Positions 1-7,099 of a stretch of DNA of 10,956 nt are shown here, piece after piece. The stretch lies in NCBI GenBank assembly GCA_937124525.1, contig CAKZLA010000225.1:1-10956 (forward strand), written 5' to 3'. The DNA comes from an uncultured Desulfobacterium sp. (GTDB taxonomy: Bacteria; Desulfobacterota; Desulfobacteria; Desulfobacterales; Desulfobacteraceae). A program made the translations under genes and the position numbers. How positions within the stretch are numbered: the first letter of the stretch is position 1; each line of letters opens with the position of its first letter. Under the pieces are notes generated by a model that was not told the origin of the DNA, ran no database searches, and saw only the letters and a list, made by a program, of their open reading frames with translations.

Positions 1-377
1 CTTGTGACCTTTACGTCCTTTAGTTTAGGGTGGGTCAACGAAATTAACTGGGTGGGATTACATCCGCGAATGGTCAGCATTTCCTGGGTAATGCGATCTA
101 CCTTATCGATGGTCTCCCAATTGTACACGTCCCCCTCCTTTACTTCCACGGCGCACACCAACACATTGGCACTGCCGAACATCTCTCTGTATTGATTGTA
201 AAGCTGAATATAGGGATGCTTGGGGGGATAAAAGGATACAAAATCCGTGGCAATGCGAAGATGATACGCATAGTACCCGAAAAAAGCGGTAACCAAACCG
301 ATAAGTAGCAGCACTTTATAGCGATGTCGTAATATGAGTGCGACATATTTCTGAACGATTTTGTCTTTTCTGGTCAT
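1..377 (-). CDS. RND/MMPL-family transporter, N-terminal part (runs off window)
   Basis: Only the first 125 codons lie in the window. They start at an ATG at 377 with GGAGG 11 nt upstream (389-393). The protein opens with a short basic cytoplasmic stretch (MTRKDKIVQK), then one strong membrane segment (about residues 21-40, KVLLLIGLVTAFFGYYAYHL), then the start of a periplasmic domain with the family-like stretches ATDFVSFYPPKHPY and REMFGSANVLV. This matches the N-terminus of bacterial RND-superfamily exporters of the MMPL/hydrophobe exporter type. Full-length members usually have about 800 residues and 12 membrane segments. The gene sits 19 bp after the YCF48 gene on the same strand, so it is very likely the third gene of the ligase-YCF48-RND operon. 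RND plus YCF48 neighbours are a recurrent pairing in proteobacteria. The substrate is not evident; a hydrophobic acid or lipid is an inference. The family call is fairly sure, the function is not. Confidence 0.8.
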   Translation of the reverse strand, partial: MTRKDKIVQKYVALILRHRYKVLLLIGLVTAFFGYYAYHLRIATDFVSFYPPKHPYIQLYNQYREMFGSANVLVCAVEVKEGDVYNWETIDKVDRITQEMLTIRGCNPTQLISLTHPKLKDVKVT

Positions 378-396
378 GAATATCTATGCCTCCATA

Positions 397-1329
397 TTAA
401 TACAAAAAGGAATGTCCTCGGCGATCCCACCGAGCTGTTGCCTTGCCATCAGGCGAAACTTGCTTCCAGGTAACACCACCGTCTGCGGAGTGAACTATAA
501 TGCCAGGCTCTCCAACCGCCCATACTTCCTTGCCCTGGATCACAACGCCATATAGAGATTTTGTTTGATTCGTTTCCGCCCGGAGCCAGGTATCACCACT
601 ATCATGGGAATAAACGATCAATCCATCGAGTCCAGCGGCAACAAGAATGTTGCCGTCTACAGCTATGCAAAAAAGTGAGTTGTCTGCCACAGGGGGCAAT
701 TCCTGCCAGCTCACGCCGCTATCCCTGGTCTTAAAAATTTTTCCAAACTCACCGACAATCCAACCGTTATTTCGGTTCACCATATGTACGCCGTACAAGA
801 TCACGTCCTGGGAAAGCGAGATGTCCTGCCATGTTTTTCCACCATCTTCGGTTCTGACGACTGCCCCCCAGTCACCGGTGGCACACCCGTGGGATGAATC
901 GGAGAAATCAATGGCGAAGAGATGCTTGTTAACAGGGCATGATTGCTCAAACCATGTGTGTCCTTTATCCATGCTGTGGAGGATAGTACCTGAAGCCCCG
1001 CTGACCCAGCCATTATTCCCATCGGGAAAAGAAACCGAGAACAGAGGTTCGCGAACGCCGCTGGGTATTTCTTGCCACATCAAGTCCTGTGCTTCTTTCC
1101 GGTAGATTTTTCCCCGATCTCCCACAATTATTTGAACAGGTATGGGATTCGTAAAAATCAATGAATCAAAAATCATTTCCCGTATCTGATTAGAAGACTT
1201 GGTAACAGCTCCCTTGGCAGCAGCTGTTCCTATGCAAAGAAAAGCGAGGCAGACCGTTAAAATAATACTGTTGATAAAGCATTTTGAGCGTTTTGTGGTG
1301 CTAAACCGCATGAATGATTTTTCCTTCAT
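397..1329 (-). CDS. Secreted YCF48/BNR-repeat (Hcf136-like) propeller protein
   Basis: 310 residues. The basic N-terminus followed by a hydrophobic core (about 18-36) and a TAAAKG site looks like a Sec signal peptide cleaved near residue 38, placing the protein in the periplasm. The rest is six repeats of 40-41 residues of the YCF48/BNR type (GxxGxIxxSxDxGxTW), with the repeat tryptophans at 85, 126, 167, 208, 248 and 288. This regular spacing indicates a small beta-propeller. The plant/cyanobacterial relative Hcf136/Ycf48 is a photosystem II assembly factor, but in heterotrophs such genes sit beside RND exporters and are thought to be assembly or accessory factors. The ATG at 1329 overlaps the ligase stop as ATGA and has AGAAGG upstream, so translation is probably coupled. 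Met7 (1311) is an alternative start that would also keep the signal peptide. The family is clear; the role with the downstream RND protein is inferred from order. Confidence 0.85.
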   Translation of the reverse strand: MKEKSFMRFSTTKRSKCFINSIILTVCLAFLCIGTAAAKGAVTKSSNQIREMIFDSLIFTNPIPVQIIVGDRGKIYRKEAQDLMWQEIPSGVREPLFSVSFPDGNNGWVSGASGTILHSMDKGHTWFEQSCPVNKHLFAIDFSDSSHGCATGDWGAVVRTEDGGKTWQDISLSQDVILYGVHMVNRNNGWIVGEFGKIFKTRDSGVSWQELPPVADNSLFCIAVDGNILVAAGLDGLIVYSHDSGDTWLRAETNQTKSLYGVVIQGKEVWAVGEPGIIVHSADGGVTWKQVSPDGKATARWDRRGHSFLY

Positions 1330-2693
1330 TTGTACGCCTTCTCTAAAAACTGTGTTTTTTTAACGGTTCTTTCCAGACTATTAGGGGCGAGCCAGGTAAT
1401 GGCTGGGCGAATCTTGTTAATGGCATGCATCTTATCGAGAATTTGTTCTTCAAGGGCCGGAAGATCTTCCTTTTGAATGCCTTCGCCATATTCTATTTTA
1501 AGTTTCAATGGGGGGATTACTCTGGGAGGTGGTACTTCTAAAATGATTCGAAATGCTCCGGTGATCTTTGGAATAAATCCATTGATAACGCCCTGAATGG
1601 CCGCTGGATAGACTGGCACCCCTTTCACCTTGAGCATATCATCAGTGCGTCCCACAATTTTATATCGAAAGCCACTCTGCCCGCAGGGACATGGATCCGT
1701 AAATACTTGATGGATATCGTTTAACGTAAAGCGAAGGTTATGGAAAAATATGGTGGATTCCGGATCAAGTGGCGTAAAGGCTGCGAGCCCGGTTGCCCCA
1801 TGGGTCATGGGTACTGGCTCAAAAGTGTCTGGATCGACGAGTTCATAGTAGCAGTAATCGTCCGCAACCCAATGCATTCCCTGGTATTCTGGATGATTGC
1901 AAGATACGCCGTATCCGGCCCCGAGATCGTAGACCTGGGCACCGTATTCCGTTTCAAGTCGTTCACGGACTTCGGGGATGCCGGCTCCGGGTTCCGCCGC
2001 ACATAGCAGGGTTTTGATTCCCAGTGATTTTACCGGAGCATTCAGTACTTTCGGCGCCTGCTCAATAAGATATTGTGCCAAAGAAGGGGTACAGGTGAGG
2101 ATATTGGTTTTAAATAATTTCATGAAGCTTAGGAGACGTTCGGTGCCGACTTCCGCACCAATGGGAACCACCGTCAACCCCTTGATTCTTCGATACCAAT
2201 AGAGGTGAGGGGTTCCTGCGGCATGCATGCTGAGACCGAATCCGACCGCAAGACGATCTCCCTGACGCATCTTAACCCGCCAGCCGATTCTGCCGAATAT
2301 TTCTCCCATGGCATCAATTGTTTTGTGAAAAACCGGGTAGGGCGTGGGTATGCCGGTAGTTCCGGAAGTCGTTGTCAACAGATGTAAATTCTTCATCCGT
2401 TCTTTACCGAACAGTATGTCATAGGCCTTGAACATATCGTTATCGACTTCATCAAAAATTTTTCTATAGTCCTCCTGGCCTTTTAATGGAATCGCTTTTT
2501 TGAAATCATCAAAGGTTTTGATGTCTTCCGGTTTTACTCCTGCCTCATCCATACGTCTTCGATCGAATGGTCCATGGTTGTATAAATATTTAACGGCCGA
2601 TATCAATTTGCTTAGTTGTATCTTTTCCATCCAAGGGGTGTTCAACATCGGTTCAACTTCCATATTAAAATACTTCTGATCAGACACTGACAT
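1326..2693 (-). CDS. Phenylacetate-CoA ligase-like (PaaK/COG1541) adenylate-forming enzyme
   Basis: 455 residues, the usual size for PaaK-type members of the ANL superfamily, which activate a carboxylic acid to an acyl-AMP and then usually a CoA thioester in the cytoplasm. Visible motifs are the P-loop TTTSGTTGIPTPY (about 107-119), the aromatic-glycine region YDLGAGYG (255-262), the CPCG motif (335-338) typical of this branch, the hinge motif GRTDDMLKVKG (348-358), and a lysine pair near the end (445-446) in a position suited to the catalytic lysine. A longer frame begins at 2741, but the ATG at 2693 is preferred because AAGGAG lies 7 nt before it (2701-2706), and the extra 16 residues (MKEEIKLCHQKRRRIH) look like untranslated leader. 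The gene overlaps the YCF48 start by 4 bp and leads an operon ending in an RND transporter. It is preceded by a region with sigma-54 and enhancer-like sites. The acid substrate is unknown; phenylacetate is not implied. Confidence 0.85.
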   Translation of the reverse strand: MSVSDQKYFNMEVEPMLNTPWMEKIQLSKLISAVKYLYNHGPFDRRRMDEAGVKPEDIKTFDDFKKAIPLKGQEDYRKIFDEVDNDMFKAYDILFGKERMKNLHLLTTTSGTTGIPTPYPVFHKTIDAMGEIFGRIGWRVKMRQGDRLAVGFGLSMHAAGTPHLYWYRRIKGLTVVPIGAEVGTERLLSFMKLFKTNILTCTPSLAQYLIEQAPKVLNAPVKSLGIKTLLCAAEPGAGIPEVRERLETEYGAQVYDLGAGYGVSCNHPEYQGMHWVADDYCYYELVDPDTFEPVPMTHGATGLAAFTPLDPESTIFFHNLRFTLNDIHQVFTDPCPCGQSGFRYKIVGRTDDMLKVKGVPVYPAAIQGVINGFIPKITGAFRIILEVPPPRVIPPLKLKIEYGEGIQKEDLPALEEQILDKMHAINKIRPAITWLAPNSLERTVKKTQFLEKAYK

Positions 2694-2700
2694 GTGGATT

Positions 2701-2706
2701 CTCCTT
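2701..2706 (-). promoter_or_regulatory. Shine-Dalgarno site that decides the ligase start
   Basis: AAGGAG on the minus strand, 7 nt before the ATG at 2693. This is the reason for preferring that ATG over the upstream in-frame ATG at 2741, which has no comparable site. Confidence 0.75.
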
Positions 2707-2753
2707 CTTTTTTGATGGCATAACTTTATTTCTTCTTTCAACCTGTTTTTGTA

Positions 2754-2768
2754 GCCGGATCGGTGCCA
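2754..2768 (-). promoter_or_regulatory. Second sigma-54-like element before the ligase (weak)
   Basis: Minus strand TGGCAC-CGATC-CGGC keeps the GG-N10-GC core of a -24/-12 promoter but has CG where TT is usual before the -12 GC. It would start a transcript with a leader of about 50 nt. The equivalent place in block B (near 6494-6499) keeps TGGCACCGATCC but has AAC in place of GGC, so this second site is not conserved. It may be a leftover or a secondary promoter. Confidence 0.25.
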
Positions 2769-2804
2769 ATCTACCGGATGCTATCATTACCATTTCTGAA
2801 TAAT

Positions 2805-2821
2805 CTTCAAAATCCGTGCCA
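2805..2821 (-). promoter_or_regulatory. Candidate sigma-54 promoter of the ligase operon
   Basis: Minus strand TGGCACGGATTTTGAAG has a perfect -24 half (TGGCACG), the right spacing and TTGAA at -12, where consensus is TTGCA. The -12 C is therefore A, a weakness shared with the block B copy. The element is preserved between the two otherwise diverged blocks, which argues for function. Transcription would begin near 2795, giving a leader of about 100 nt before the ATG at 2693. It lies about 110 bp downstream of the first palindrome (2922-2937), a normal enhancer distance. The 2825-2890 stretch between them is AT-rich, suitable for DNA bending. Confidence 0.5.
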
Positions 2822-2921
2822 ATCAATAAAAATGAATGTGAAATATAAAAATATCTTTAATATTATGATAGTTAGAAAAAAAATATCGTAGAAAGCAGCC
2901 AGGGGGGCGGAAATGGCCGGC

Positions 2922-2937
2922 TCGTCATATATGATGC
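2922..2937. promoter_or_regulatory. Palindromic enhancer-like site A1
   Basis: TCGTCATATATGATGC is an imperfect form of the palindrome TCGTCATATATGACGA. Its core TCATATATGA is perfectly symmetric. It matches block B site 7100-7113 and sits about 110 bp upstream of the candidate -24/-12 element, as expected for a binding site of an NtrC-type activator. Confidence 0.5.
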
Positions 2938-3048
2938 TTTGATCAAATGCGGCGAATAAAAAACAGAGAAAATTCTGAACCAATTTCAGGAATTAATTCA
3001 GCAGCAGTATGAAAAGAGTAGGAAAATAATTGAAATGTAAATGATTGA

Positions 3049-3180
3049 ATGGATAAAGATGCTATAGAGGAATGGGAAAAAGATAGGCTATATCTACTCG
3101 TCAAATATGACGAACGATATCATAGCACGATCATTCAGGTTTTAGACCGTGTGCTAACTGCCTGGTTTACTAAAAAATAA
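3049..3180 (+). other. 43-codon open frame across enhancer-like site A2 (doubtful gene)
   Basis: An ATG at 3049 opens a frame reading MDKDAIEEWEKDRLYLLVKY and ending KK at a TAA (3178-3180). The composition is protein-like and charged, but no Shine-Dalgarno site precedes it. Part of it is the conserved palindrome 3098-3113, and the matching stretch in block B has a stop in this frame soon after the palindrome. It most likely is not a gene. Confidence 0.12.
3098..3113. promoter_or_regulatory. Palindromic enhancer-like site A2
   Basis: TCGTCAAATATGACGA is a 16-bp palindrome with one mismatched pair. It corresponds to block B site 7118-7133, together with the flank AACGAT. Here it lies 176 bp (centre to centre) from site A1, compared with 19 bp in block B, because of the extra 2941-3097 DNA. 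Confidence 0.5.
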
Positions 3181-3191
3181 TCAGGATCGTG

Positions 3192-3303
3192 TGTAAATAT
3201 TCGGCCAGCACCCCATCTTCACCTAAGTTTGGCCTGCTCACATAGCATTAGTATGCTACGCAGTCCAAATATGCGAATATGGGGCACTGGCCAGACATTT
3301 ACA
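3192..3303. repeat. Long imperfect hairpin element (MITE-like or terminator) after the activator gene
   Basis: The 25-nt arms 3192-3216 (TGTAAATATTCGGCCAG then CACCCCAT) and 3279-3303 are reverse complements at 20 of 25 positions. The middle forms a perfect inner stem TAGCAT-TAGT-ATGCTA (3243-3258), with further partial pairing between (TTTGG and CCAAA). A wider pair, GTAAATATTCG at 3193-3203 and CGAATATTTAC at 3312-3322, extends into the stop codon of the activator gene. The transcript would fold into a long stem-loop that could end the activator message or shield its 3' end. The size and terminal symmetry also fit a small non-coding mobile element. Confidence 0.55.
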
Positions 3304-3318
3304 TTGCAACTCGAATAT

Positions 3319-5649
3319 TTACGATCGTGTAATGCTCAGCTTTCGCATCCGGCCTCTCAATGTGCTTGGGTTTAAACCAAGAATTTCAGCAGCGCCGCTT
3401 TGGCCGGAAATTTTCCATTTCGTTTCATCCAGAATCTGAACAATATACTCTTGCTCCAATTGAACCAGGGACTTGCGTTCAGGACCGACCGGGTCTTCTA
3501 ATGTGGGGGAGATCTGATGTCCTGTCAATTTTAATACGGACCCATTTGAATTGATCATGGAGCGCTCAATTACATTTTCCAATTCACGGATGTTTCCCGG
3601 CCAACTAAAGGTAATTAACGATTCCATGGATTCTTGGGAAATTCGGGTGATCTGTTTACCCAGTTTCTTTGAAAACCGTTTTACAAACCAATTGACTAAA
3701 ATAGGAATATCTTCTTTTCGGCGCCGAAGCGGCGGTATGGTAATAGGGAACACATTCAACCGGTACCATAAATCCTTACGAAATCGACCTTCCTTCACCT
3801 CTTTTTCAAGGTCCCTGTTGGTGGCGGCAATGATACGCACATCGGTTTTGATTGTTTTTGAACTACCGAGGCGTTCAAACTCGCCATCCTGAAGCACTCG
3901 CAACAGTTTCGGCTGCAATGCAAGAGGTAACTCACCTATTTCATCCAAAAAAAGTGTTGCTCCATTGGCCAGTTCAAATCTGCCGGTTCGCCGATCGGTG
4001 GCGCTGGTGAAGGCGCCCTTTTCATGACCAAACAGCTCGCTCTCTATCAAGGAATCAGGTAACGTGGCACAATTGACTTTGATAAGCGGCTTATGGCTTC
4101 GGGAACTGGCATGATGAATGGCCCGTGCAATAAGCTCTTTTCCCGTACCGGTTTCACCTTCGACCAGGACGGTAGCATTCGTGGGCGCTACCTGTTCTAT
4201 TTTGTATAAGGCATACTTCAGTGTCTGACTATTGCCGATAATGTCCTCAAAGTTATGGTCGAGTTTTATCTCTTCCCTCAAATAATTACGTTCCTCCTCG
4301 ATTTTTTCTTTCAGGCCCTTTATCTCACAAAAGGCCTTTTTAAGAGACACTTCTGCCTTTTGCCGCAAGAATGTGTTGCCGAATATCCCGCCAACAAGTT
4401 TGAGGCGTTGGATAACTTCATCGGGCCATATGCGCGTTGCCTTCAGCGTACTGATTGAAAAAGCGCCGATCACCTTTCCCGCCACAACAACCGGGACACT
4501 GACGATGGAACGTACATGATATTTTTTTAATGTGCGCTTATCCAGGGCTGCCTCCTGGGGTAGATCATCCGGGTGTGCTATTGAGACGTACCTGCCAGCT
4601 TTTATCTCTTTTGAAAACCAGGGGCTTTTCTTTGATGTGATACCCACACCCACTGCATCCACCCCCTCAATTGCATAGGAATGGGTTACCCGCATTGTTA
4701 TCTCATCCTCTAAAATCTGAACCACGAGGCCACGATCAGCCTCCAGAAAATTGACAATGTTTTTAAGCCATTTGTCTATGCCGACATCGATTTTTTCAAT
4801 CGGAATATTAATAAACGCGGCTGAAAATTCTGATATCAGTTTTTCAAAGTTCAGTCGATTGTCCAGAGACATTTCCATCTCTCGAACGTGCGAAATATCC
4901 GAAATAACGTAGAGTTTCGATTCTTTTTCATCGCCCACCGTTTTCAGATGATTTATTTGAATACGGGCGGGGAATGGCGTTTTGTCGACGCGAAGGCAAG
5001 TGGCTTCATGGCCGTCACTGTTGCTTATGGTGGGTGTATCAATATCAACGGCGCCCGGTCGTTGAAACAAGTTGCCTACCGGTTGCCAAAGAATGGCTTC
5101 TCTTGAATATTCAAAAATGTTTTCGGCGGTCTTATTAATTGTCATGATCAACCCCTCTTTATTGGTGGTAATGACCGCATTTGGTGAGGAATCAAGTATG
5201 TTGGACAGATTTTCAGAATATGCCACAAGTTGTCGGTTCAGTTTTTCAAGGGTTCCTTTATCCTGCTTCATCTCTTCTGAAACTTCATGAACGAGGATAT
5301 AACCATTGCCCGAAGGCAACGGGGCACCATAAGCAATGCCGGTGAGTTTTTCATTGTAAAACTGGGGAGATATTTCATGAAAGATGACGGTGAAAGGTTT
5401 CTTTTCCTTTAACATCCGCCAATATTTTCCTTCATATACATTTTCGTCGACCAAACTTTTCCAGGTGTCATGAAAAAATTTACCGACCACCTTCTCTTTA
5501 TCTATTTTTGAAATTTCCAGTTGTTTTTTATTGGCAAGAAGGACGCGACCCTCCGGATTGATGACCATTACCCCTACGGATGTGTTTTCGAAAATTTCTT
5601 TATACAATTCCAAGGTGTCTTGCAGGGGTGAGGTTTTCTTACTAATCAT
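3319..5649 (-). CDS. Sigma-54-dependent activator, PAS-PAS-GAF-AAA+-Fis (NtrC/FhlA type)
   Basis: 776 residues. Order: PAS 1 (about 12-125, [22 protein letters not shown]), PAS 2 (about 145-258, [16 protein letters not shown]), GAF (about 270-430), a charged coiled coil (about 432-462), the AAA+ sigma-54 interaction domain (about 466-700) and a Fis-type helix-turn-helix (about 735-774, [20 protein letters not shown]). Catalytic signs: Walker A GETGTGKE (498-505), Walker [12 protein letters not shown] (563-573), sensor I AATNRDL (608-614), likely arginine fingers in RKDLWYR (624-630) and sensor [12 protein letters not shown] (683-692). The sigma-54-contacting loop reads GAFTSA (545-550) instead of GAFTGA. 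With no receiver domain, control is probably by ligand or redox sensing in the PAS/GAF part. The ATG at 5649 has GGAGGAG 5 nt upstream (5655-5661). The gene lies between two blocks of matching palindromes and -24/-12-like sites, so it probably drives the ligase operon and the ABM gene. Confidence 0.92.
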   Translation of the reverse strand: MISKKTSPLQDTLELYKEIFENTSVGVMVINPEGRVLLANKKQLEISKIDKEKVVGKFFHDTWKSLVDENVYEGKYWRMLKEKKPFTVIFHEISPQFYNEKLTGIAYGAPLPSGNGYILVHEVSEEMKQDKGTLEKLNRQLVAYSENLSNILDSSPNAVITTNKEGLIMTINKTAENIFEYSREAILWQPVGNLFQRPGAVDIDTPTISNSDGHEATCLRVDKTPFPARIQINHLKTVGDEKESKLYVISDISHVREMEMSLDNRLNFEKLISEFSAAFINIPIEKIDVGIDKWLKNIVNFLEADRGLVVQILEDEITMRVTHSYAIEGVDAVGVGITSKKSPWFSKEIKAGRYVSIAHPDDLPQEAALDKRTLKKYHVRSIVSVPVVVAGKVIGAFSISTLKATRIWPDEVIQRLKLVGGIFGNTFLRQKAEVSLKKAFCEIKGLKEKIEEERNYLREEIKLDHNFEDIIGNSQTLKYALYKIEQVAPTNATVLVEGETGTGKELIARAIHHASSRSHKPLIKVNCATLPDSLIESELFGHEKGAFTSATDRRTGRFELANGATLFLDEIGELPLALQPKLLRVLQDGEFERLGSSKTIKTDVRIIAATNRDLEKEVKEGRFRKDLWYRLNVFPITIPPLRRRKEDIPILVNWFVKRFSKKLGKQITRISQESMESLITFSWPGNIRELENVIERSMINSNGSVLKLTGHQISPTLEDPVGPERKSLVQLEQEYIVQILDETKWKISGQSGAAEILGLNPSTLRGRMRKLSITRS

Positions 5650-5746
5650 GTCGGCTCCTCCGGCAGGCTGGGGTTGAGTCCATTCATGTGCCTACGAATG
5701 GGTTTTGAGACAAAGTCTAATTTATCATAATCCCTTCATAAATGCA

Positions 5747-5838
5747 TAAGTACCCACGCATATATTTATCAGATAAAACCCATATATATCAACGATATAT
5801 ATCCATGGAATACTGAAAAACATATGTGTGGGTACTTA
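5747..5838. repeat. Nested inverted repeat upstream of the activator gene
   Basis: The outer arms TAAGTACCCACGCATAT (5747-5763) and ATATGTGTGGGTACTTA (5822-5838) are complementary at 16 of 17 positions. Inside them, ATATATATC (5782-5790) and GATATATAT (5794-5802) form a perfect 9-bp stem with a 3-nt loop. The 92-bp unit is AT-rich within and lies about 100 bp before the activator start. It could be a miniature inverted-repeat element or paired operator sites for control of the activator. No convincing coding frame overlaps it. Confidence 0.6.
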
Positions 5839-5980
5839 ACTGGGCAGGCATAACTTTTGTTGCCCTGCAATCGTAGTAGTACACCGAATCATAAATTCAT
5901 AGGGGGTTAATAAAACTAAAATACATTCTAAATTCAAAGGGTTCCTTTAGACGACGAATACCCGACGAACTTATGATTTG

Positions 5981-6050
5981 ATGTAGTAGAGTGAGAACGG
6001 ATAATGATTCCGGTCCCATCCTCTCACGGAACCATACGTATACGGCCCAT
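5981..6050 (-). mobile_element. Probable group II intron 3' remnant (domain V and VI)
   Basis: On the minus strand, 6048-6028 reads GGGCCGTATACGTATGGTTC, which resembles the outer halves of intron domain V (GAGCCGTA ... TACGGTTC) with its middle lost. It is followed at once by a domain VI-like hairpin: GTGAGA-GGAT pairing with ATCC-GT-TCTCAC (6027-5991). The run CTCTACTACAT then resembles intron 3' ends. No reverse transcriptase/maturase frame lies nearby, so this would be a dead fragment. The call rests on remembered family consensus and a fold done by eye. Confidence 0.4.
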
Positions 6051-6133
6051 GTATATCCTTATTTTACACCGTTAAAACTGAAAATCCTGTTTGCACTTTG
6101 CTTATATCAAACAAGCCAAACTTAGTAAAGTAT

Positions 6134-6340
6134 TCATTGGGGAGCGAAACTTGCAAAACGGAATCTGTCAATGAAAGAGAGCTGCGGGCAATACTTGAGG
6201 GTTTTAAATTGAGCCTCAGAATAGGGATTCTCATTACTCACATGGGGGCGACTATGCGTTTTAGTTACTCCCAGCTCACCCTGGAGGTGAGCGACGTATT
6301 TTAACTTCATACTGGACACACAATCTGCGTGTAGGAGAGT
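6134..6340 (-). pseudogene. IS3-family transposase (integrase core) fragment
   Basis: The minus-strand frame reads TLLHADCVSSMKLKYVAHLQ then GELGVTKTHSRPHVSNENPY and SEAQFKTLKYCPQ. This tracks the well-known integrase-core stretch LTLHADRGSSM ... LGVTKTHSRPHVSNDNPYSESQFKTLKYRP of IS3-type OrfB transposases, which includes a catalytic Asp region. A stop (TGA at 6341-6343) lies directly upstream in frame. The reading decays after KYCPQ and stops at 6134, well before the usual C-terminal WYN/HSG motif. Only about 68 codons remain, so it is inactive. It adjoins the left end of block B, where a ligase-like gene would be expected by comparison with block A. Confidence 0.75.
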
Positions 6341-6361
6341 TCATGGGAAATAAAATACTTA

Positions 6362-6453
6362 TTCTCAATAAGTCCGGGCTTTCAAGCTATTCTTTTGAAT
6401 AGCACTCTGCGTTTAATGGGTAAGCAGGCTTTATCACCCAAGGTTATTGAGAA
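6362..6453. repeat. Inverted repeat with inner perfect hairpin
   Basis: TTCTCAATAA (6362-6371) and TTATTGAGAA (6444-6453) form a perfect 10-bp outer pair. Between them GCTATTC-TTTT-GAATAGC (6386-6403) is a perfect 7-bp stem with a 4-nt loop. It lies between the IS3 fragment and the left end of block B. No T-run follows either arm, so a plain intrinsic terminator is unlikely. It may be an end of a decayed element. Confidence 0.4.
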
Positions 6454-6550
6454 CTTACCTTTATTCCTTTTAACAACCTGTTTTTGTGGTTGGATCGGTG
6501 CCAATAGAACGGAGGTTGTCATTACCATTCACTGAATATCTGCTTCTGAC

Positions 6551-6901
6551 TCAATATGGATGAATGGTATTGGAGAGTCGCTTTTTCAATGTCAGTTCAA
6601 TCTCCAGTAATCCCTGTGCTGAAGCCGTCAGTGTGATATCCATAGGATCTTCCTCACATAAATTGGCAATGGCACCGATAAGAATACCGAAAGAATTCAA
6701 TTGGATATGATTGAGGAGATCTTTTTTTTGTGCCCATTTACTTATAATACAAAATTCATTTGGATACTTAAAATTCCGACAGACTATGTAATCAAGGCAA
6801 CCCTTTTCCGTTCGTAGATCATCCATGAGAGATTCCATGGTCTGTTCAAACTCAAATCGTTTCTTTGAGGTAACTTTGACCGAAATGAATAGAAAAATCA
6901 C
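6551..6901 (-). CDS. Small ABM-fold (antibiotic biosynthesis monooxygenase-like) protein
   Basis: 116 residues read from a GTG at 6901, with AAGGAG only 4 nt upstream (6906-6911); no nearby ATG fits better. The pattern IFLFISVKVTSKKRFEFEQT, then MDDLRTEKGCLDYIVCRNFK and FCIISKWAQKKDLLNHIQ, matches the ferredoxin-like dimeric alpha/beta barrel of ABM/YgiN proteins: opening strand, helix with a central EKGC turn, NEFCIISKW strand, and helix with an H-containing segment. Members are cofactor-free oxygenases, haem or quinol-binding proteins or pathway helpers, so in an anaerobe an oxygenase reaction should not be assumed. The last 30 residues extend beyond the usual domain. Upstream lies block B with the same promoter and palindromes as the ligase operon, which suggests shared control by the activator at 3319-5649. 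Confidence 0.65.
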   Translation of the reverse strand: MIFLFISVKVTSKKRFEFEQTMESLMDDLRTEKGCLDYIVCRNFKYPNEFCIISKWAQKKDLLNHIQLNSFGILIGAIANLCEEDPMDITLTASAQGLLEIELTLKKRLSNTIHPY

Positions 6902-6983
6902 TTTTCTCCTTTTTGTACTAAAACAAATGTAAATATAATTGAGTACTGTATGGGTGAATTTATGTTATTTAACCGTTTTCAAT

Positions 6984-7000
6984 CTTCAAAACTCGTGCCA
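6984..7000 (-). promoter_or_regulatory. Candidate sigma-54 promoter of the ABM gene
   Basis: Minus strand TGGCACGAGTTTTGAAG, the block B copy of the element at 2805-2821: full -24 half, correct spacing, TTGAA at -12. A start near 6975 would give a leader of about 74 nt before the GTG at 6901. Palindrome B1 lies about 105 bp upstream. Confidence 0.5.
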
Positions 7001-7099
7001 ATCCATGAAAATGGATGCTGAATATAAAAATTTCTTTAATATTATGATAGTTAGGGGCGAGGAGCCTTGGACAGCAGCCAGGGAGCAGAAACGGTGACT

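Larger units (their letters stand above)
2735..3198. repeat. Regulatory block A, diverged copy of block B (6466-7220)
   Basis: Three collinear segments match block B at roughly 70-85% identity by eye: 2735-2803 with 6466-6538, 2802-2936 with 6981-7113, and 3098-3198 with 7118-7220. Shared landmarks include AACCTGTTTTTGT, GGATCGGTGCCAAT, TCATTACCATT, TCTTTAATATTATGATAG, CAGCCAGG and AATATGACGAACGAT. Block A lacks the ABM gene that splits block B and carries about 157 bp (2941-3097) that block B lacks. It ends where the hairpin element at 3192 begins. The block fills nearly all of the ligase-activator gap and holds the promoter and enhancer-like sites listed separately. Confidence 0.8.

Noticed and set aside
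647..1105. Plus-strand 152-codon frame opposite the YCF48 gene
   Set aside because: It is antisense to a clear repeat protein with a signal peptide, and has no motif or ribosome site.
2694..2741. Longer ligase with an ATG at 2741
   Set aside because: The extra 16 residues are basic and unlike PaaK N-termini, while a strong AAGGAG precedes the ATG at 2693.
6098..6304. Plus-strand 68-codon frame over the transposase remnant
   Set aside because: It is the antisense shadow of the IS3-type fragment, whose minus-strand reading gives clear integrase-core motifs.
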